A stretch of DNA of 21,698 nucleotides, from IMG/VR virus record IMGVR_UViG_3300025769_000982, positions 1 to 21,698 of that record; one strand, 5' to 3'. The first letter of the stretch is position 1. Each line of letters begins with the position of its first letter. Positions 18,469 to 21,698 of the stretch are shown in pieces. Below the pieces are notes generated by a model, which made no database searches, was not told the origin of the DNA, and saw only the letters and a program-made list of their open reading frames with translations. The position numbers and the translations under genes are program-made. The stretch is from a virus.

Positions 18469-18475
18469 TATTTAT
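18467..18475 (+). promoter_or_regulatory. AATATTTAT start-associated motif 7 (fibre gene C)
   Basis: Exact AATATTTAT overlapping the TAA stop of fibre B (18466-18468) and ending 5 bases before the ATG at 18481. It would open a unit of fibre genes C and D. Function inferred. Confidence 0.38.
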
Positions 18476-18480
18476 ATAAG

Positions 18481-21063
18481 ATGGCTAATTTAAATAAAGA
18501 AACTAAATCAAATAGGTTACTCCAAAGTTTAAGGTATACTATAGCTATTGGAGATGGTCAAGAAGCATTTACTAATGTACTTGATTTAAATGCTACTGAA
18601 ATTTATACACAAGAATTTTTAATTCCAACTTCTTCCTTACCTTATTCTCAAAGTAGCCAAGATGGAGAAATAGTTTCTAGTAGTATAGCCGATCCTTCGT
18701 ATTCTCCCGAAGTTTCTATATTAAAATATTACTGGAGATTAGAACTAACTCCTTCAACAATTGTCACTGATGGTAAATCTCAAACTTGGTTTACCTTATC
18801 TCCACCCCAAACTAATGTTAACCCACAATTAGTAAATTCAAACCAACTAACTAATTGGGTATCTAATAAATACTATGACCCAGCTTTCCCAACAAGGAAT
18901 ACTGAGGGAAACGACCCAGGTTATAGAATAATAATACTCTCAGGATCTTCAGGAGGAACAGCAGCTAATGCTGAACCTATAGATGGAACTCTTTATCAGT
19001 TTGATTACAAAACGGGAGTTTTAAATTTCTATTCTTCATCTCAATCACCTAGTGAAGGAGATAAACTATATATAACAGCTTATAGATATATAGGTCAAAC
19101 TTTAGATACCTTTATATCTGAAGGAGGAGGTGGAGGAGGTACCCCAGGCACATCTGGTACTTCAGGAACTACAGGTACTAGTGGTACTTCAGGTACTTCA
19201 GGAACTACAGGTACTAGTGGTACTTCAGGTACAACTGGTACTTCAGGTACTTCTGGCACTTCAGGAACTACAGGTACTAGTGGTACCTCAGGAACAACAG
19301 GTACTTCTGGTACTTCAGGAACTACAGGTACTAGTGGTACCTCAGGAACAACCGGTACTTCTGGTACTTCAGGAACAACTGGTACTTCTGGTACTTCAGG
19401 AACAACAGGTACTTCAGGCACGTCAGGAACTACAGGTACCTCAGGTACAAGTGGTACTACAGGTACTTCAGGTACATCTGGTACAACTGGTACTTCAGGT
19501 ACTTCAGGAACTACAGGTACCTCTGGTACATCTGGTACTACAGGTACTTCAGGTACATCAGGTACAACAGGTACTTCAGGCACAAGTGGTACAACAGGTA
19601 CTTCAGGTACGTCTGGTACTACAGGTACTTCAGGTACGTCGGGTACTACAGGCACTTCAGGCACAAGTGGTACAACAGGTACCTCTGGTACTTCAGGCAC
19701 AACTGGTACCTCTGGTACTTCAGGCACAACTGGCACTTCAGGTACTTCAGGCACAACTGGTACAAGCGGTACTTCAGGAACTACAGGCACATCAGGTACT
19801 TCAGGCACAACTGGTACATCAGGTACCTCAGGTACCTCAATATCTCTTACTGTAGTTAGTGGTTCTATAGAAGGTACAGGAATAGAACGCTTAGAAATTT
19901 CTGGTAGTGGTAACTTAATTGTAAACTCTCCTACTGCTTCTATTAATATAGAAGGAGGAGGTAATACTACCCAATATCAAACAAGCTCGGGAACTTTATA
20001 TGATTTAGGTACTTTAAATATTTTAGATTATGATTCTAATGTTTTTGTAACTTCTGATCCAAATACTGGTAAGTTAACTTTGCAATTTGGTACTCCTTCA
20101 TTACCTTCTATTACTTCTATTACAGATAATAGCACTTTTAATGTTAATAGATTTAATAAAATTAATGATAATTATACAGTAGATATGAATTTTGATTTAA
20201 ATACCACTACATTTATTTCAGCTTCATTTATATCTAATTCTATTGAAATTTTAGGTACCGATATAGAAACAAACCCTTTTGAGTTAGATGTAACTAATTT
20301 AGCTTATCCTTCACTAGCTTCAGGAAGTCACCTTATAACAGGAAGTTTAACAGTTCAATTAGCTGACAACTCAGAATATATTATAGAAAGCACATTAAAT
20401 TTAAATTTATCTAAAGGTGCACCAGGTAATCCTTCCTTAACTGCTAACTACAGTGGAGTACAAGGAGGGGGTAGTACTAATAGTAGTAATTTAAGAGTTC
20501 ATGTAGGAGCTACAGGTAGTATAACTTATACAAGTAGTTCAGGTACAGCTAATGATTGGGAATCTGTAAGTATTACAAATAATAATTCTTCTCCTGTATC
20601 CTTAGCAGGGGGAGTAAATACTCCTTCAATTGGGTTAACTCAAAATTGGCAATCCCCTGCAGGAGAAAATGATCCTCAAATATTTTATGAAACTAATAGA
20701 ACTTATACTGTAGATAGAGTATTTACATATAGATGGGGTGCTGCTGCTGCAAGTAGTTTATCCCAAGCTAATATACTAGATTTATACTACCTAGCTAGTG
20801 AAGGTTTTAATTCTTCAAGTGTAACTACTGAAGACCCATTAAATGTAAACCTTACTATTCAAGGTAATAGTTTTGATTATCACTATATCATAGTAAAAAG
20901 TAATGAAATAAGTGATACCCCTACTATTACTGTAAATAACCTCCCAGTTACATTTCCCCTAGTAGCAACTTATACAAATATTGTAGGTTCCGAAGGATAC
21001 AAGGTATTTAGAACAGGACAACAAGGCCCTTCAGCTATAACTTATAAAATAACTTCATCATAA
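18481..21063 (+). CDS. Tail fibre-like protein C with one 77-triplet collagen-like tract
   Basis: 860 residues. The N-terminal domain (1-222) is homologous to that of fibre B ([31 protein letters not shown] hinge). It is followed by the longest tract of the window (223-453), the [11 protein letters not shown] linker, and a C-terminal region (about 490-860) unlike those of A and B. The last region looks beta-rich with many Ser, Thr and Asn residues and repeated strands such as [27 protein letters not shown]-like segments and [10 protein letters not shown]; it may be a stack of immunoglobulin-like or similar domains. Sharing the anchor and linker but not the tip suggests an alternative adhesin on the same attachment point as B. 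I recognise no named family for the tip. Confidence 0.8.
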   Translation: MANLNKETKSNRLLQSLRYTIAIGDGQEAFTNVLDLNATEIYTQEFLIPTSSLPYSQSSQDGEIVSSSIADPSYSPEVSILKYYWRLELTPSTIVTDGKSQTWFTLSPPQTNVNPQLVNSNQLTNWVSNKYYDPAFPTRNTEGNDPGYRIIILSGSSGGTAANAEPIDGTLYQFDYKTGVLNFYSSSQSPSEGDKLYITAYRYIGQTLDTFISEGGGGGGTPGTSGTSGTTGTSGTSGTSGTTGTSGTSGTTGTSGTSGTSGTTGTSGTSGTTGTSGTSGTTGTSGTSGTTGTSGTSGTTGTSGTSGTTGTSGTSGTTGTSGTSGTTGTSGTSGTTGTSGTSGTTGTSGTSGTTGTSGTSGTTGTSGTSGTTGTSGTSGTTGTSGTSGTTGTSGTSGTTGTSGTSGTTGTSGTSGTTGTSGTSGTTGTSGTSGTTGTSGTSGTTGTSGTSGTSISLTVVSGSIEGTGIERLEISGSGNLIVNSPTASINIEGGGNTTQYQTSSGTLYDLGTLNILDYDSNVFVTSDPNTGKLTLQFGTPSLPSITSITDNSTFNVNRFNKINDNYTVDMNFDLNTTTFISASFISNSIEILGTDIETNPFELDVTNLAYPSLASGSHLITGSLTVQLADNSEYIIESTLNLNLSKGAPGNPSLTANYSGVQGGGSTNSSNLRVHVGATGSITYTSSSGTANDWESVSITNNNSSPVSLAGGVNTPSIGLTQNWQSPAGENDPQIFYETNRTYTVDRVFTYRWGAAAASSLSQANILDLYYLASEGFNSSSVTTEDPLNVNLTIQGNSFDYHYIIVKSNEISDTPTITVNNLPVTFPLVATYTNIVGSEGYKVFRTGQQGPSAITYKITSS
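19147..19839 (+). repeat. Collagen-like tract C1 (77 Gly-X-Y triplets)
   Basis: Uninterrupted Gly-Thr-Ser/Thr triplets, mainly in the GTS-GTS-GTT rhythm, with varied Gly, Thr and Ser codons. Longest tract in the window; starts after an oligoglycine hinge and ends in the shared linker. Confidence 0.95.
19822..19961 (+). repeat. Dispersed linker block, mosaic copy in fibre C
   Basis: 140-base block. The first 89 bases follow the fibre B copy (one difference) and the last 51 follow the fibre A copy (one difference), with a sharp switch near 19911. This is the pattern of recombination or gene conversion between the fibre genes. Confidence 0.87.
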
Positions 21064-21064
21064 A

Positions 21065-21698
21065 ATGGCAATAAATTTCCCTGAAGGCTTTAACATCAAC
21101 AATACAGATCCTATTGATGCTAGGACTGTAGTTGCTAATGAAGCCACTAGATTAGGATTTGATGCTTCGGTGGCACATGAAGGATTAATTGTCTTCCAGC
21201 AAGATACCTTAGAACTTTACTACTTAGTAAATATAAGTAATATTAGTTCAAATTCAGGATGGGTTTTACTTGCTACCACAAGCGGAAATACTGGTACTAG
21301 TGGTACTAGTGGAATAAGTGGCACTTCAGGAACAACAGGTGCTAGTGGTACTTCAGGTACTTCGGGCATAAGTGGTACTTCAGGTACAACAGGTGCTAGT
21401 GGTACTTCAGGTACTAGCGGTACAACAGGTACTTCAGGTACAACAGGTACTTCAGGTACTAGCGGTACAACCGGTACTTCAGGTACTAGCGGTACAACCG
21501 GTACTTCAGGCACAACAGGTACTTCGGGTACTAGTGGTGTAACTGGCACCTCAGGCACATCAGGTATCTCTGGTACTTCAGGAACATCAGTTTGTATCCC
21601 TTACTCAGGATCTATTTTACCTTATGCTAACAAATACATATTTGTTGACGAAGATCCCTCAGGAAATGGGAAGTTTGGGATTTCTAAAAGTAACACTT
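21065..21698 (+). CDS. Tail fibre-like protein D, 3' end cut by the window
   Basis: Open frame from the ATG at 21065 to the window end (211 codons, no stop). It begins one base after the stop of fibre C. The N-terminal domain (1-73) reads [20 protein letters not shown], then [20 protein letters not shown] and [13 protein letters not shown]. This resembles a short virion-anchoring domain seen at the start of other phage fibres and differs from the starts of A, B and C. A 34-triplet collagen-like tract (74-175), with a few GAS, GIS and GVT triplets, follows. The last residues, [20 protein letters not shown], look like the start of the same inter-tract module as in fibre A (NPGDGKFKI). The rest lies beyond the window. 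Confidence 0.85.
   Translation, partial: MAINFPEGFNINNTDPIDARTVVANEATRLGFDASVAHEGLIVFQQDTLELYYLVNISNISSNSGWVLLATTSGNTGTSGTSGISGTSGTTGASGTSGTSGISGTSGTTGASGTSGTSGTTGTSGTTGTSGTSGTTGTSGTSGTTGTSGTTGTSGTSGVTGTSGTSGISGTSGTSVCIPYSGSILPYANKYIFVDEDPSGNGKFGISKSNT
21284..21589 (+). repeat. Collagen-like tract D1 (34 Gly-X-Y triplets)
   Basis: In-frame Gly-X-Y triplets, mainly Gly-Thr-Ser/Thr but with Gly-Asn-Thr, Gly-Ala-Ser, Gly-Ile-Ser and Gly-Val-Thr members. It is less uniform than the tracts in A to C, suggesting an older or separate origin. Confidence 0.93.

Noticed and set aside
10349-21698. Diversity-generating retroelement acting on the fibre tips
   Set aside because: No reverse transcriptase and no template/variable repeat pair with adenine-specific changes was seen in the window.

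Overview
The window is one side of the structural (tail) module of a contractile-tailed, T4-like bacteriophage or prophage-like element. All genes are on the plus strand, tightly packed and AT-rich. None of the starts has a recognisable Shine-Dalgarno sequence, and every clear start is ATG. Lack of Shine-Dalgarno signals together with AT richness is typical of phages of Bacteroidota such as aquatic flavobacteria, so that is my best guess for the host; nothing in the window proves it.

Layout: (1) 1-1900 holds the end of the tail sheath gene (T4 gp18 type) and the tail tube gene (gp19 type), closed by a strong hairpin terminator with a UUCG loop. (2) 1960-5054 holds a gp26-type protein, an overlapping gp51-like reading frame without a usable ATG, and the tape measure (gp29 role). 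This order (tube, G-like protein, overlapping T-like frame, tape measure) is that of tail-assembly chaperones in long-tailed phages, and a run of seven T in the overlap could allow a programmed +1 or -2 shift. (3) 5080-10321 holds baseplate genes: a 74-residue protein, a tube-like cap or initiator candidate, a LysM/gp53-like wedge protein, a 797-residue hub candidate and a 198-residue unknown. (4) 10349-21698 holds four successive fibre-like genes (A to D, D cut by the window end), all carrying Gly-Thr-Ser/Gly-Thr-Thr collagen-like tracts of 7 to 77 triplets between globular modules.

The genes fit one assembly line: chaperones load the tape measure, the baseplate proteins start the tube, tube and sheath polymerise, and the fibre proteins decorate the baseplate to bind the host. 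The four fibre genes share modules in mosaic fashion (B and C share their first ~220 residues, A and B their C-terminal ~740, all of A to C one linker block), which points to duplication and recombination of a host-recognition locus.

Two things stand out beyond gene calls. A nonamer AATATTTAT (one copy CATATTTAT) lies 4-22 bases before seven start codons and was not seen inside genes; it would divide the region into units and is a candidate phage promoter or translation signal. The collagen tracts also contain exact 81- and 108-base tandem DNA repeats, a sign of recent length change.
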